64,000 nucleotides of DNA from JAAYZH01 sp964479695 (GTDB taxonomy: Bacteria > Bacillota > Clostridia > Saccharofermentanales > Fastidiosipilaceae). The stretch is taken from positions 25,448 to 89,447 of the forward strand of contig CAYZSO010000010.1 of NCBI GenBank assembly GCA_964479695.1, read 5' to 3'. The position numbers and the translations under genes are program-made. Each line of letters begins with the position of its first letter. The stretch's first letter is position 1. The notes below the pieces were generated by a model, which was not told the DNA's origin, did no database searches, and was given only the letters and a program-made list of their open reading frames with translations. Shown piece by piece: positions 46,499-55,658 of the stretch.

Positions 46499-47575
46499 TT
46501 AGGTTTCGTCTAGTGTGCGGCCGAGGGCGGAGAGGACGGCTTGCTTGACACCGTGTTTTTCGGGGAGGGAGATGAAGGGTTGGCCGAGGTCGGGACTGGG
46601 GTTGCAGTTGGCTTCGACGATGTCTGCTCCGTCGGGGGTGATGGCGATGTCCCAGCCGATTATTTTGGCATTTGGAAGAGAGGAAGCAGCTTGGAGGGCG
46701 AGGGCTTTGGCCGCCTCAAAATTGGGCACTTGAAAACCCTCGAACGAAAAACCTGTGAGGGGGTTGGATTCGAAGAACTTGACGCTGGGGGTGTAGGTCA
46801 TGAAGGGACCCTTGACGCGGCCGTTTGGATCGAGGGAAACGTAGGCGCCGCCCTGGGAGGCGTTGTCGACGGGGGCATCGGTGAGGCTGATACGCATGCT
46901 CTGGTAGGGGATGGTGATGGCGCCAGCTTGATTCATGCAGGTGAGGATGCGGACGGTGTTGACGGACTTGACGGAGAGGCGTGCCATGTCGGGGTGCTGC
47001 GTGATGCCTTCTTCAACGATGCAGTGGCCGTCGGCCTTGAGTTTCTCGTAGAAAGTGCGGAGGTCGGTGGTGGTTGGGGGAGTGGTGTTGGTGTCGAGTT
47101 TTGTAGTACTGGTGAGGAGGTCCGCGGTTTGATAGCTGGAGATGCCGTGGCCGCCAGCTTCGCTGAAGGGCTTGGTGAAAATGCGTTCTGAGCTTCGAAC
47201 CAAAGCTTCGAATTCCTCATAGGTGTTGACGCGCAAATCGACAAATTGGCGCTTGATGAATGGGCGAAGATGTCGGGCGGCGGCGCCTTTGTCCGTGAGA
47301 AGATCGATGGCTTCGCGGGTGTTGGAGAGATACATAAGTTTGGTCATTTCGCGCTGGGAGAGGAAGGTGGCGCGGTAGGCCGGATCTTGATTAAGGTAGA
47401 AGCCGGCGGAAGCGTAGTTACCCCAATTGATGCCTCGCTCGTTGTTGCAGCGATGCATGTCGAGAAGGAGGTTGAGGCGGCTCCGGCTACTGTCGTGACT
47501 CATTTGAGATAATAATGGAAGAATTTCTCCCCAGCTTGCACTTAAGACCTTACGTAAAGTAGAACGCACGGACAT
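46499..47575 (-). CDS. Sugar-transfer-associated ATP-grasp protein
   Basis: 358 residues. Features of the ATPgrasp_ST group are YLSNTREAIDLLTDKG, FTKPFSEAGGHGISSY, CIVEEGITQHPDMARL, SVNTVRILTCMN, GGAYVSLDPNGRVKGPF and the metal-binding IIGWDIAITPDGADIVEANCNP. Members occur in polysaccharide loci and are thought to ligate a carboxylate to an amino or sugar group, but no defined reaction is known here. A Thr-rich insert (STTKLDTNTTPPTTTD) between two core strands is probably another repeat expansion. The first 25 residues could be trimmed if translation starts at MSHDSS. Confidence 0.85.
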   Translation of the reverse strand: MSVRSTLRKVLSASWGEILPLLSQMSHDSSRSRLNLLLDMHRCNNERGINWGNYASAGFYLNQDPAYRATFLSQREMTKLMYLSNTREAIDLLTDKGAAARHLRPFIKRQFVDLRVNTYEEFEALVRSSERIFTKPFSEAGGHGISSYQTADLLTSTTKLDTNTTPPTTTDLRTFYEKLKADGHCIVEEGITQHPDMARLSVKSVNTVRILTCMNQAGAITIPYQSMRISLTDAPVDNASQGGAYVSLDPNGRVKGPFMTYTPSVKFFESNPLTGFSFEGFQVPNFEAAKALALQAASSLPNAKIIGWDIAITPDGADIVEANCNPSPDLGQPFISLPEKHGVKQAVLSALGRTLDET

Positions 47576-47830
47576 TGGATCCCTCTATCTAAAATTATTT
47601 GTCTATATCGACTGATTATCGACTGGTTATCGACTGATTCGGTAAATTTTGCAGTGATTTCAGTATAGATTAGTTGGATGAGTTAGGCAAGGTGGTTTTA
47701 CTGGTGAGCGGACAAGAATTCAGAGAAAATCAGACCAGGATTCAGAACGAATTCAGAAAGAATTCAGAGTGATTTCAGACCAGAATTCGGAGCGATTTCA
47801 GCTGGCGAGTTCGACCTAGAGGGTTGGCGT
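47576..47830. other. Intergenic region with short tandem repeats
   Basis: ATCGACTG units repeat three times at 47605-47640, and AATTCAGA/GATTTCAGA units repeat about eight times at 47710-47805. No gene or RNA recognised. Confidence 0.5.
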
Positions 47831-47859
47831 TTCCAATCAGTGGCGGGCTTTGATATAAT
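47831..47859 (+). promoter_or_regulatory. Extended -10 promoter of the phosphofructokinase gene
   Basis: TGATATAAT (47851-47859) is a full extended -10 with TTCCAA 17 bases upstream (47831-47836). Transcription from about 47866 would give a ~150-nt leader rich in GGGAAGTCCC-type repeats (47876-47985), which could form alternative hairpins ahead of AGGAGG at 48007-48012. Confidence 0.65.
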
Positions 47860-48017
47860 CCAATGTAATGAGCTCGGGAAGTTCAGGGGAAGTCTCGGGG
47901 AAGTCTAACGCAAGAGAAGTCCCGACAACAAGTGGAAGTCCCGCAAGAGGGGGATGCCCGACACAAGGGAAGTCCCCACGTGGAAGAAGTTATGAAACGT
48001 ATATTAGGAGGATTTTT

Positions 48018-49262
48018 ATGAGTCAGTTAAGAGGAAGTTTGATTTTCGGCCAGTCCGGCGGACCTACTTCGGTAATTAACGCATCAGCCGCCGGTGTTTT
48101 CGTGGAAGCGCTGAAACATTCGGATGTGATTGACAAGGTCTACGGCGCCGCTCACGGTATCGTCGGCATGCTGAACGAAGATTTCTATGACATGGGGCAA
48201 GAGGATCCGGCAGAGCTAGAACTTCTGAAGTATACGCCATCGTCTGCTTTGGGTTCAGTTCGTTATAAGTTGGCCAAAGCCGAAGAAGACGACACTGACT
48301 ACAAGCGTCTTTTGGAGGTTTTCCGCAAGTATAATATTCGCTATTTCTTCTATAATGGCGGCAATGATTCTATGGATACTTGCAATAAGATCTCAAAATA
48401 TATGCAGCAATCCGGCTGGGAAATCCGCTGCATGGGTGTCCCGAAAACGATTGATAACGACCTTTATGGCACGGACCACTGCCCTGGCTTTGCTTCGGCT
48501 GCTAAATATTTGGCTACTTCGACGATGGAAGTTTTCTTGGATGCGACTGTTTATAATAATAAGCAGATTACGATTTTGGAAGTCATGGGTCGCAATGCGG
48601 GCTGGCTTACGGCTGCTACTTCTCTTGCCAATATCAATGGTTTGGGGCCGGATCTGATTTACTTGCCTGAACTCCCGGTTGATCTGGAGAAGATTCGTGA
48701 AGATGTTGCGAAAGTCTTTGAAAAGAAAAACAAAGTCATCATCGCCATTTCTGAAGGTGTGAAAACTAAGGAAGGCAAATTCTTCCCGGAACTGTCGGGT
48801 ACGGTTGCTGTCGACGCCTTTGGCCACAAACAAATGGGTGGTACGGGCGATGTTGTTGAAAAGGACTTAGCTGACCACTTCGATTGCAAGATCCGTTCGA
48901 TTGAATTCTCGCTGCTGCAACGTTGCGCCGCGCATCTTGCGTCTGCCGTGGACATCGAGGAGGCGTTTGGTGCCGGCTCGGTTGCGGTGCAGAAGGCGCT
49001 CGACGGCATGACCGATCACATGGTTGGTTTCCGCCGCGCTGAGGGTGAGGAGTACAAGAATGAGTACATCTTGATTCCGCTCGAGCAGGTGGCCAACACT
49101 GAGAAAACTGTCCCGCGCGAGTGGATTAACGAGGATGGCAATGGCATTCTGCCGGCTTTCTATGATTATGCGCTGCCGCTGATTCAAGGCGAAGTGAATA
49201 ACCCGAAGGAAGATGGCCTGCCGCGCTTTGCTCGCTTGAAGAAGGTTAGCGGGAAGATTTAA
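48018..49262 (+). CDS. pfp: Pyrophosphate-dependent 6-phosphofructokinase
   Basis: 414 residues from ATG 48018, which has AGGAGG at 48007-48012; the in-frame upstream codons are leader repeats. Core motifs are FGQSGGPTSVINASAAG, FFYNGGNDSMDTCNKI and GVPKTIDNDLYGTDHCPGF, MGRNAGWLTAAT and DAFGHKQMGGTGD. Asp in GGNDS and Lys in PKTIDND mark the PPi-using rather than the ATP-using form. It interconverts fructose 6-phosphate and fructose 1,6-bisphosphate in glycolysis, which is common in fermentative Clostridia. A weak hairpin terminator lies at 49501. Confidence 0.95.
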   Translation: MSQLRGSLIFGQSGGPTSVINASAAGVFVEALKHSDVIDKVYGAAHGIVGMLNEDFYDMGQEDPAELELLKYTPSSALGSVRYKLAKAEEDDTDYKRLLEVFRKYNIRYFFYNGGNDSMDTCNKISKYMQQSGWEIRCMGVPKTIDNDLYGTDHCPGFASAAKYLATSTMEVFLDATVYNNKQITILEVMGRNAGWLTAATSLANINGLGPDLIYLPELPVDLEKIREDVAKVFEKKNKVIIAISEGVKTKEGKFFPELSGTVAVDAFGHKQMGGTGDVVEKDLADHFDCKIRSIEFSLLQRCAAHLASAVDIEEAFGAGSVAVQKALDGMTDHMVGFRRAEGEEYKNEYILIPLEQVANTEKTVPREWINEDGNGILPAFYDYALPLIQGEVNNPKEDGLPRFARLKKVSGKI

Positions 49263-49371
49263 ATTGGTGGTTCGCCGGCGCAGCGCGGCGCGGTTTGGAT
49301 TGCTGCGCCGGGTTGCTTTTGGTGCTGCTGCGCTGGGTTGTTTTGCGTTTTGTGCTGCGGAGCACAGCGTG

Positions 49372-49473
49372 CAGTTTGCTGAGTAGTAGCGCACAACAGT
49401 TTGCTGAGTAGTAGCGTACAACAGTTTGCTGAGTAGTAGCCTACAACAGTTTGCTGAGTAGTAGCGTACAACA
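49372..49473. repeat. 25-bp tandem repeat downstream of pfp
   Basis: CAGTTTGCTGAGTAGTAGC starts at 49372, 49397, 49422 and 49447, with spacers of six bases ending in ACAA. Nearly identical units. Confidence 0.92.
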
Positions 49474-49500
49474 AATCGTAATTGAACATATCGTAACACG

Positions 49501-49526
49501 ACAGCCTCGGATGACGGGGCTGTTTT
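49501..49526 (+). terminator. Possible rho-independent terminator of pfp
   Basis: ACAGCC (49501-49506) pairs with GGCTGT (49518-49523), followed by TTTTGTTGTTT. It lies 240 bases after the stop codon, past the 25-bp repeats. Confidence 0.55.
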
Positions 49527-49743
49527 GTTGTTTGGGGATGTTGTGTTGATTGAAGTTGCTATTTGGCTTGGGTGATGAGTTTCAGTTTTGTGAAGGGGGA
49601 GGTTCAGGGTAGGTTTGATTTTGGTTGTAATGTTTTGACGTGGCTTCAGACGTGGTTCTCAGATGCGGTTTTCAGGTGTTGTTTTTGTTTTTGTTAATTT
49701 TCGGAGCGATAACATCAATTTATAGCTACAAGTTGCAGAATGG

Positions 49744-49982
49744 TTTTCCATTCTGGTTAGGATCCGGCAATTTGCGACAAAGATTTATTTTCAACGGGAA
49801 TCATGACATGATTTGTGATTTTTCAGAATGATTTCTGACCTGCATTACGAGAATCATGAATGAATACTGATATTTACGAAGAGGTTGTCAAAGCGAAAGT
49901 ATGCTAGCTGAAAAAAGCTCCATAAAGTATCGTATCGGCCGATTATTTGTCGCAAGTTTCTCGATCTGAACCAACTTGGAAA
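49744..49982. repeat. Inverted-repeat element C, 239 bp, interior inverted
   Basis: The ends are at 49744-49778 (TTTTCCATTCTGGTTAGG then ATCCGGCAATTTGCGAC) and 49949-49982 (reverse complement TTTCCAAGTTGGTTCAGATC then GAGAAACTTGCGAC). The internal motifs appear in the opposite orientation to copies B, D and E: TTTCTGACC at 49832 and GAATGAATACTGATA at 49859. Region 49527-49743 to the left is T/G-rich and gene-free. Confidence 0.88.
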
Positions 49983-50049
49983 TAACATAACAATTACCCT
50001 GAATCATGGGGAACAAATTCAAGGAAGAATAAGCCGCCAAAACCGCACC

Positions 50050-50123
50050 GCCATCATAAACTCACAACCGCCAACAAAAACTCACAACAGCCAACGAAAA
50101 CTCACAACAGCCAACGAAAACTC
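50050..50123. repeat. 20-bp tandem repeat
   Basis: CTCACAACAGCCAACGAAAA occurs at 50061, 50081 and 50101, with a partial fourth unit at 50121 that runs straight into the palindrome at 50124. Confidence 0.9.
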
Positions 50124-50155
50124 ACTACATATGTTTAAAAATAAACTTATGTAGT
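50124..50155. repeat. 32-bp palindrome P2, overlapping a stop codon
   Basis: Arm ACTACATATGTTTA, four A bases, and a right arm matching at 13 of 14 positions. TTA at 50147-50149 is the complement of the TAA stop of the minus-strand gene, so the last codons (ACT ACA TAA) come from the palindrome. Confidence 0.9.
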
Positions 50156-52093
50156 TGAATGCCACTGGTCAAGGATTTGGGCGATTAAGCCTGTGCGTTG
50201 AAAAGGCGTCATTAAGTAAAAGCCATCCGCAAGGTCGTCAAGTGAGGACATAAGCTGGAGGCTGACTTCAATTGCAACGGCTTCGGCCTCCTGGCGGTTG
50301 AGGCTTTCGTAGCGAGCGACTAGGGAGTCGGGGATGTCCATTCCTGACATTTCGTGGCGGAGATAGAGGGCGTTTTTGTGGCTGACAACGGGCATGATGC
50401 CGGCCATGAAATGGGCGGTGGGGAGGGTTTCTTTGGCAAGCGCCAAATTGGCGGCGGCGCGCTCGGTGAAGATGGGTTGCGTGAAGAATACTGAAGCGCC
50501 GGCTGCGACTTTTTGTTCTGCGCGTTTTAGTTCGGGTGCGAAGTTACGGGCATTGACGTTCAGGGCTGCACAGAGAATGAAGGGTGGAACGGTGCTGCCT
50601 GTGGCTCCGGAAGCACTGCCTACAGTAGCGCCGGCTGGCGAACTTGTCACGAGTTCGCGGTTGAGGTCGGAGATCATGGAGAGGAGTCGGATTGAGTCGG
50701 TGTTGAAGACGGTTTTGATTTCCTGACGGAGGTCTAGGGGGAGGGGGTCACCGGTGACGATAAGGACTTGGTTGACACCTGAGGCCGCGAGGCCGAGGAG
50801 AAGGGCGCGGGTGGCGTTGAGGTTGCGGTCGCGGCAAGTGAGGTGTGGGAGGGTGTCGATTGGGTAATTTGCTTTGATTTGGGTTGCCATGAGGGAGCTG
50901 TCCATGCGGGCGCGACCGACGGGGCTGTCGGCGAATGTGAGGAGGTCGACGCCGGCGGCCAGGAGTTCGCGGAGGCCGCGGTAGTAGGCGGTTGTTCGGA
51001 CGGTTTGCGGGGTGTCGTATTCGACGGCGATGACTTTGTTGCCCGCGAGGAGCCGTTGGTACCAAGGGGATTTTACGTCGGGTTGCGAATTGGCTTCGGG
51101 TTGTGAATCGGGTTGTGAATCGGGTGAGTTGGCTGAGGTCAGTAAATGCGACGGACCTGAAGTGCTGGGGATGGGAGAAGTATGACGGGGTTTGGGGTGG
51201 ATGGGGGTGGCTTTGGCCAAAGCAACCAATGCCTCCACATCTAGCGGGTTGGTTCCGCAGCAACCGCCGATCTGGGTGAGGCCTGCTGCGAGTGCTGGTG
51301 CGAAACATGATGCGAAATAGCTGGCATCGGCTGCTGTCCTTCCGCGGCCTAGATCGCGCTCGGGCTGGCCGGAGTTGGGGGAGAGAAATTGGAGCTTGGG
51401 GAAACTGGCGTTCTCCAAATAAATGCGCACGAGGTGGGTGGGGCCTAGGTCGCAGTTGAGGCCTGTGTAGGTGATGGCTGGGGTGCTCTCGGCTTGGGTG
51501 AGGAGGTCGCGGATGGGGAAGCCGGCTTTTGTGTAGCCGAGCGGGTTGACGGTGAAACTGACAGTGATTTTTGCTGTGGGCTTGGTTTCTTGGATGTGTG
51601 CGATTGCAGGGAGGAGGTCTTCGAGGTTATCCTGAGTCTCGAAAAGGAATTCCTCGGCGCCTTGCTGCAGAAGGGCGGCGGCTAAACCTTTGTATTCATC
51701 GCGGATGGTGGCTGTGAGCTCGACAGAGCCGCTCAGAGGATGCGGCCCGATGTCAGCGACGATGGAGGCGTGTGAGTTGGCGGTGGGTTGCGGGGCGCTT
51801 CCGAGATCTGAGGGAGCGGAATCGGCGAGGTCGGCAACGCCGGCGATGGCGTCGTGGGAGATTTGCCAGGCGGCGCGGACTTGGGCGACGCAGGTTTCTG
51901 CCGTTTGGCCGGGGGCAGAGGGGAAGGAGGAGAAGGTGTTGGTTTTGATTTTCATAGCGCCTGCAGTGAGGTAGGCGCGGTGGATCTGCAGGATGCGTTC
52001 GGGGTGGGTTAGGTTCACTTCTTCAAGAAATGATTGGTCGGTCGGATAAAGAGAACGATAATATGTTCCGAGACTTCCGTCATAGATAATCAA
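50147..52093 (-). CDS. Bifunctional homocysteine S-methyltransferase / methylenetetrahydrofolate reductase
   Basis: 648 residues. The start is TTG 52093-52091, overlapping the metH stop as TTGA, with AAGGAGG at 52107-52101; the longer open frame is arginine-rich noise. Residues 1-300 form an Hcy methyltransferase with zinc cysteines in GLNCDLGP and IGGCCGTNPLD. After a Ser/Pro/Asp linker (repeats of SQPD type) the MTHFR barrel starts at about 345: VIAVEYDTPQT, LTFADSPVGRARMD, LPHLTCRDRN, VLIVTGDPL and FFTQPIFTE. It makes 5-methyl-THF for the adjacent methionine synthase. The layout is like YitJ of Bacillus. The stop lies in palindrome P2. Confidence 0.92.
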   Translation of the reverse strand: MIIYDGSLGTYYRSLYPTDQSFLEEVNLTHPERILQIHRAYLTAGAMKIKTNTFSSFPSAPGQTAETCVAQVRAAWQISHDAIAGVADLADSAPSDLGSAPQPTANSHASIVADIGPHPLSGSVELTATIRDEYKGLAAALLQQGAEEFLFETQDNLEDLLPAIAHIQETKPTAKITVSFTVNPLGYTKAGFPIRDLLTQAESTPAITYTGLNCDLGPTHLVRIYLENASFPKLQFLSPNSGQPERDLGRGRTAADASYFASCFAPALAAGLTQIGGCCGTNPLDVEALVALAKATPIHPKPRHTSPIPSTSGPSHLLTSANSPDSQPDSQPEANSQPDVKSPWYQRLLAGNKVIAVEYDTPQTVRTTAYYRGLRELLAAGVDLLTFADSPVGRARMDSSLMATQIKANYPIDTLPHLTCRDRNLNATRALLLGLAASGVNQVLIVTGDPLPLDLRQEIKTVFNTDSIRLLSMISDLNRELVTSSPAGATVGSASGATGSTVPPFILCAALNVNARNFAPELKRAEQKVAAGASVFFTQPIFTERAAANLALAKETLPTAHFMAGIMPVVSHKNALYLRHEMSGMDIPDSLVARYESLNRQEAEAVAIEVSLQLMSSLDDLADGFYLMTPFQRTGLIAQILDQWHSTT

Positions 52094-54648
52094 GAGAAGA
52101 CCTCCTTGGCGGCGGCGACGCCGGAAACGGCGTCGGGGCAATAGTAGTCGGCGCCGATTTGGCGGGCGTAGTCGGGTGTGAGGACGGCGCCGCCGCACAT
52201 GATTTTGCAGGTCGGCAGGGCTTCGTGCAGCAGGCGGATGGTTTCTTCCATGGCGGGAAGGGTGGATGTCATGAGGGCGGAAAGGCCAACCAGGTGGATG
52301 TTTTCGGCCAAAGCCCGCTCTACAATCGCTTGAGGGGGGACGTCTTTGCCTAAGTCAATGATTCGGTAGCCGTAGTTTTCGAGGAGGGTTTTGGCAATGT
52401 TTTTGCCGATGTCGTGGATGTCTCCTTGGACTGTTGCCAGCAGAATGACACCGGCTTCACGGGTGTCACCACCGCGGCTCTTGATGGCTTGCCTGAGGGG
52501 GGTGAAGGCGGCTTCGGCGGCTTTGGCCGATTGAAGAAGTTGAGGGAGAAAGAAGGTGCCTGCTGCGAATCTGGAACCTACGGTGTCGAGTGCGGGGATG
52601 AGCGTTTCGTTGATGATGTCGAGCGGCTCCTTGCTTGTGAGCTGGGCCTTCGCGGCTTCGCGGGCTTCCTTGTCGAGACCGCGGAGGATCGCGTCATAGA
52701 GTGTGAGCGTGGTGGGTGCGGCCGGCGTGGATGCTGCCTGTGCGGTGGATGCGGCCTGCGCAGTTGCCGGCTGAGCGGATGTGGACTGCGCGGTTGTTGG
52801 GTGAACCGCTTGCATGGCTAAGTAATTTTTCTGGCCTGGATCCATGTTGTGGAGGGCCATGTGGGCTGCGCGAATCTCGTGATACTCCGGGATTTCGGGG
52901 TTGAGGATGGCGAGATCGAGGCCGCTGGCCAAGGCCTGGGCATAGAAAACACGGTTGAGGAGCGGACGATTCGGCAGGCCGAAAGACACGTTGGAAAGGC
53001 CGATGAGGACGGGAAGATGGAGCTGCTGCTTGATCAGGCGAATGGTTTCCAACGTGACAGCAGCGCCTTCGGGCTCAGCGGAAGCTGTCATAACCAAAGC
53101 ATCACATATAAGATTACTTCTCTTGATGCCGTAAGTCAGAGCTCTGGCGATGAGCTTTTCCAGGACTTGAATCCGGCCCGCTGCCGTCGGGGGGATGCCG
53201 TTTTCGTCGATAGGCAGGAGGATGAGGGCGGCGCCATACTTGGCTGCCAAAGGGAGGACCTGGGTCATTTCTTGTTCTTTGGCATTGCAGGAGTTGATCA
53301 GGGGTTTGCCGTTGCAGTAGCGCAAGCCGGCCTCGAGAACGCTGGGCTTGTTGGAGTCTAATTGAATCGGCAAGGATGTAACGGCTTGGACGGCGATGAC
53401 GGCGGCTTTCATAGCTTGGACTTCATCGATTCCGGGCAGGCCGCAGTTCAGGTCTAAAATATCCGCTCCAGCTTGCTCCTGGGCTGAGGCCGATGCTTGG
53501 TAGGCCGAATAATCCCGGTCTCTGAGGGCTTGTTTGAGCTTCTTTCGCCCGGTTGGATTGAGGCTCTCCCCGACGAAAAGTGGTTTCGCGCCAATCTCGA
53601 CGGTTCGGGTCGCAGAGCAGATGGTGGTTGTGGTTGTTTGTGTGGTTGTGGTTGTTTGTGTGGTTGTGGTTGAGATTGACGTGGTTGCAGGAGGGGCAGC
53701 GACGATTGAATGGTTTCGCAGTTCGGCGAGCGCTGCGATGAAGTCGGGGGTTGTGCCGCAGCAGCCGCCGATGAGCCGGAGGCCTTTGGCCAGTAGCGGC
53801 TCGAACGCGCGCACGAAATCTTCTTCCGTCAGGGAGTAGCGCCCTGTGGTGGGGTCGGGCAGGCCGGCGTTGGGTTTGAACAGCACCGGAAGTTCGCTGA
53901 CCTCAAGGAGTTGTTCAACGACAGGCGCCAGGTCTGTAGGGCCGGCAGAGCAGTTAATTCCCAGTGCAGTAGCGTGTAGACTTTCGGCCAAAGCCGCAAA
54001 ACTCGCCACATCTGTCCCGCCGAAAGTTCTCCAGTCAGGCTCAAAACTCATGCTGGCTATGACGGGTAATGTTGAGTTTTCATAGGCTGCTAGGAGGGCT
54101 GCCTTAAGTTCGTAAAGATCAGTCATCGTCTCAAAAACAATGAGGTCGGCTCCGGCGGCTTTGGCCAACGTAACTTGCTGGGTAAAGTCGTCATACGCCT
54201 CATCAAAAGTGAGCGATCCCGAGGGCTCGAGCAGCTCTCCCAAAGGCCCGCACGAGAAAGCGATGAGCACACTCGGATTGACGCGATCGCGAGCCTCCTT
54301 GGCGATGGTCACGGCGGCTGTGATGATTTCCGCCGAATTGAGGTCGGTGTCGGCCAACTTGTGCGCGGAACTACCAAACGTATTACTGTAAATGATCTGA
54401 CTTCCGGCTCGGAGGTAGGCTTCGTGGAGTTGCCTGATTTTCTCGGGGTGAGTCAAATTCCAGCGCTCAGGCCGCTCACCCGCCGGCAAACCTTGCGTTT
54501 GCAGGACGGTACCAGTGGCCCCATCCAGTAGGATAGGCTGGTTCTGGGTTAGCAATTCTTCGAAGCGTTGCTTGTGTGCTTGTTGATTATTTACGTGCTG
54601 ATTTATTGGTTGCTCGTTATTTGCTTGTCGATTTTCTGTAGCGTCCAC
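52090..54648 (-). CDS. metH: Cobalamin-dependent methionine synthase (MetH without activation domain)
   Basis: 852 residues from GTG 54648, which has AAGGAGG at 54660-54654. Domains in order: Hcy-binding barrel (LLDGATGTVLQTQGLP, zinc cysteines in GINCSAGP and IGGCCGTTPDF), a Thr/Gln repeat linker at about 330-355, the pterin-binding barrel (VGESLNPTGRKKLKQAL, ADILDLNCGLPG, INSCNAKE), the helical cap (LDIINETLIPALDTVG) and the B12 domain with DIHDIG. The C-terminal reactivation domain of long MetH is missing and is supplied by the upstream gene. A second low-complexity stretch (AQSTSAQPATAQAASTAQ) joins the pterin and cap domains. Confidence 0.94.
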   Translation of the reverse strand: MDATENRQANNEQPINQHVNNQQAHKQRFEELLTQNQPILLDGATGTVLQTQGLPAGERPERWNLTHPEKIRQLHEAYLRAGSQIIYSNTFGSSAHKLADTDLNSAEIITAAVTIAKEARDRVNPSVLIAFSCGPLGELLEPSGSLTFDEAYDDFTQQVTLAKAAGADLIVFETMTDLYELKAALLAAYENSTLPVIASMSFEPDWRTFGGTDVASFAALAESLHATALGINCSAGPTDLAPVVEQLLEVSELPVLFKPNAGLPDPTTGRYSLTEEDFVRAFEPLLAKGLRLIGGCCGTTPDFIAALAELRNHSIVAAPPATTSISTTTTQTTTTTQTTTTTICSATRTVEIGAKPLFVGESLNPTGRKKLKQALRDRDYSAYQASASAQEQAGADILDLNCGLPGIDEVQAMKAAVIAVQAVTSLPIQLDSNKPSVLEAGLRYCNGKPLINSCNAKEQEMTQVLPLAAKYGAALILLPIDENGIPPTAAGRIQVLEKLIARALTYGIKRSNLICDALVMTASAEPEGAAVTLETIRLIKQQLHLPVLIGLSNVSFGLPNRPLLNRVFYAQALASGLDLAILNPEIPEYHEIRAAHMALHNMDPGQKNYLAMQAVHPTTAQSTSAQPATAQAASTAQAASTPAAPTTLTLYDAILRGLDKEAREAAKAQLTSKEPLDIINETLIPALDTVGSRFAAGTFFLPQLLQSAKAAEAAFTPLRQAIKSRGGDTREAGVILLATVQGDIHDIGKNIAKTLLENYGYRIIDLGKDVPPQAIVERALAENIHLVGLSALMTSTLPAMEETIRLLHEALPTCKIMCGGAVLTPDYARQIGADYYCPDAVSGVAAAKEVFS

Positions 54649-55411
54649 AGTAGCCTCCTTTTTGGCGTAATGCGCAAGTCTTGTTTCTCTGACAGATGGC
54701 GCAAGGGTCTGGCGGTATGCCTGGGTTTTCGGTGGCGGAGCCGTCGGTGTCTGATGAGTTGCTGCCAGAGTTCCAAGCGCCGACACCCATGATGCAGGAG
54801 ACCGATTTGATAGGTGTCATGAGGCCGCCTTGGTTGACGGTGAGGCCGATTTTTCGTCGGGCGTCGAGTAAATCCAATAGTCGTTTGCCAGTTTCTAGTG
54901 GCAAGTCCCCGTAGCCCGGTGAGAATCTGGTCGTGAGGTAAAAGCCTTCTTGTCTATAGTCGTTACGTAAATTATTTTCTATTAAATCAAGGTACTCTTC
55001 TATGGCCAAAGACGCCGCCCTATCCAGCAAAACCGCCTCAGTCATATCTAGTTGCTGTGCTTGCCTGATTGCAAAGTCGATTTCATTCCCCAGAGTTGCT
55101 GCAAGAATAACAACAAATTCTGCTTTCCCTAAATGTTGCTGTATGTCTTCGCCGGGGAGCGCTAGCTCTTCGCGCTTGAGCACTCGGCTGATGAATCGCG
55201 GCCTGATTGTTTGCTCGGTTTTCTTGATGGCTTGTCGAATAGCAGCTGCGGTCTGTTGATCAGGTTCATGGGTGGTTGGCAATGTTTGAGTGGCAGGCTC
55301 AGGCGCTGAAGATTCGGCTAGTTGGTCAGCTATCCTGTCAGAATTTGTATCTAGATATCCCAAACTTCGAAGCATGATCTCTTCGGGAATCGTGACGTGA
55401 AAATCGTTCAT
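54617..55411 (-). CDS. MetH activation-domain protein (separate subunit)
   Basis: 264 residues. Motifs of the methionine-synthase activation domain are EIMLRSLGY, AEFVVILAATLGNEID, LLDRAASLAIEEYLD and RFSPGYGDLPLETGKRLLDLL, GLMTPIKSVSCIMG. The C-terminus adds a cysteine cluster, CAICQRNKTCALRQKGGYCG. In full-length MetH this domain binds SAM and lets the oxidised cobalamin be re-methylated; here it would act in trans. It is the first gene of the operon and overlaps metH by about 30 bases. Confidence 0.9.
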   Translation of the reverse strand: MNDFHVTIPEEIMLRSLGYLDTNSDRIADQLAESSAPEPATQTLPTTHEPDQQTAAAIRQAIKKTEQTIRPRFISRVLKREELALPGEDIQQHLGKAEFVVILAATLGNEIDFAIRQAQQLDMTEAVLLDRAASLAIEEYLDLIENNLRNDYRQEGFYLTTRFSPGYGDLPLETGKRLLDLLDARRKIGLTVNQGGLMTPIKSVSCIMGVGAWNSGSNSSDTDGSATENPGIPPDPCAICQRNKTCALRQKGGYCGRYRKSTSK

Positions 55412-55481
55412 TTATGTTCACCTCGGTTTGTGGCCAACCTGATGGTTTAACGTGCCTTCATCATTCTTTTTAATAAGAACA

Positions 55482-55510
55482 AGTATAGTCATCATTTTGA
55501 GGTGAGACAA
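55482..55510 (-). promoter_or_regulatory. Promoter of the methionine operon
   Basis: On the minus strand TTGTCT (55510-55505) and TATACT (55487-55482) are separated by 17 bases. CATCATT occurs as a direct repeat on both sides of the -10. I see no S-box or cobalamin riboswitch consensus in the ~70-nt leader. Confidence 0.6.
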
Positions 55511-55546
55511 GGAGAGGGTTTGGGGATATGTTTTTTCTACCATTTC

Positions 55547-55578
55547 ACTACATAAGTTTAATTTTAAACATATGTAGT
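55547..55578. repeat. 32-bp palindrome P3
   Basis: Arm ACTACATAAGTTTA, four bases, and a right arm differing at one position. It lies about 35 bases upstream of the methionine operon promoter and 80 bases left of element D. A block similar to sequence left of element E follows it (TTTTGGCGACGTATTGTTTC at 55603-55622). Confidence 0.88.
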
Positions 55579-55658
55579 GGTTCATTGATGGCGGAGCGGT
55601 TTTGGCGACGTATTGTTTCTTGTTTTAGTTCTGTGGGACATAGAATAGTTGTTGTCTT

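Noticed and set aside
52093..52198. Arginine-rich N-terminal extension of the HMT-MTHFR protein
   Set aside because: It is the antisense-phase reading of the metH 3' end; TTG 52093 with AAGGAGG is the sensible start.
55412..55546. SAM or cobalamin riboswitch ahead of the methionine operon
   Set aside because: The leader is short and lacks the conserved core sequences of either class.
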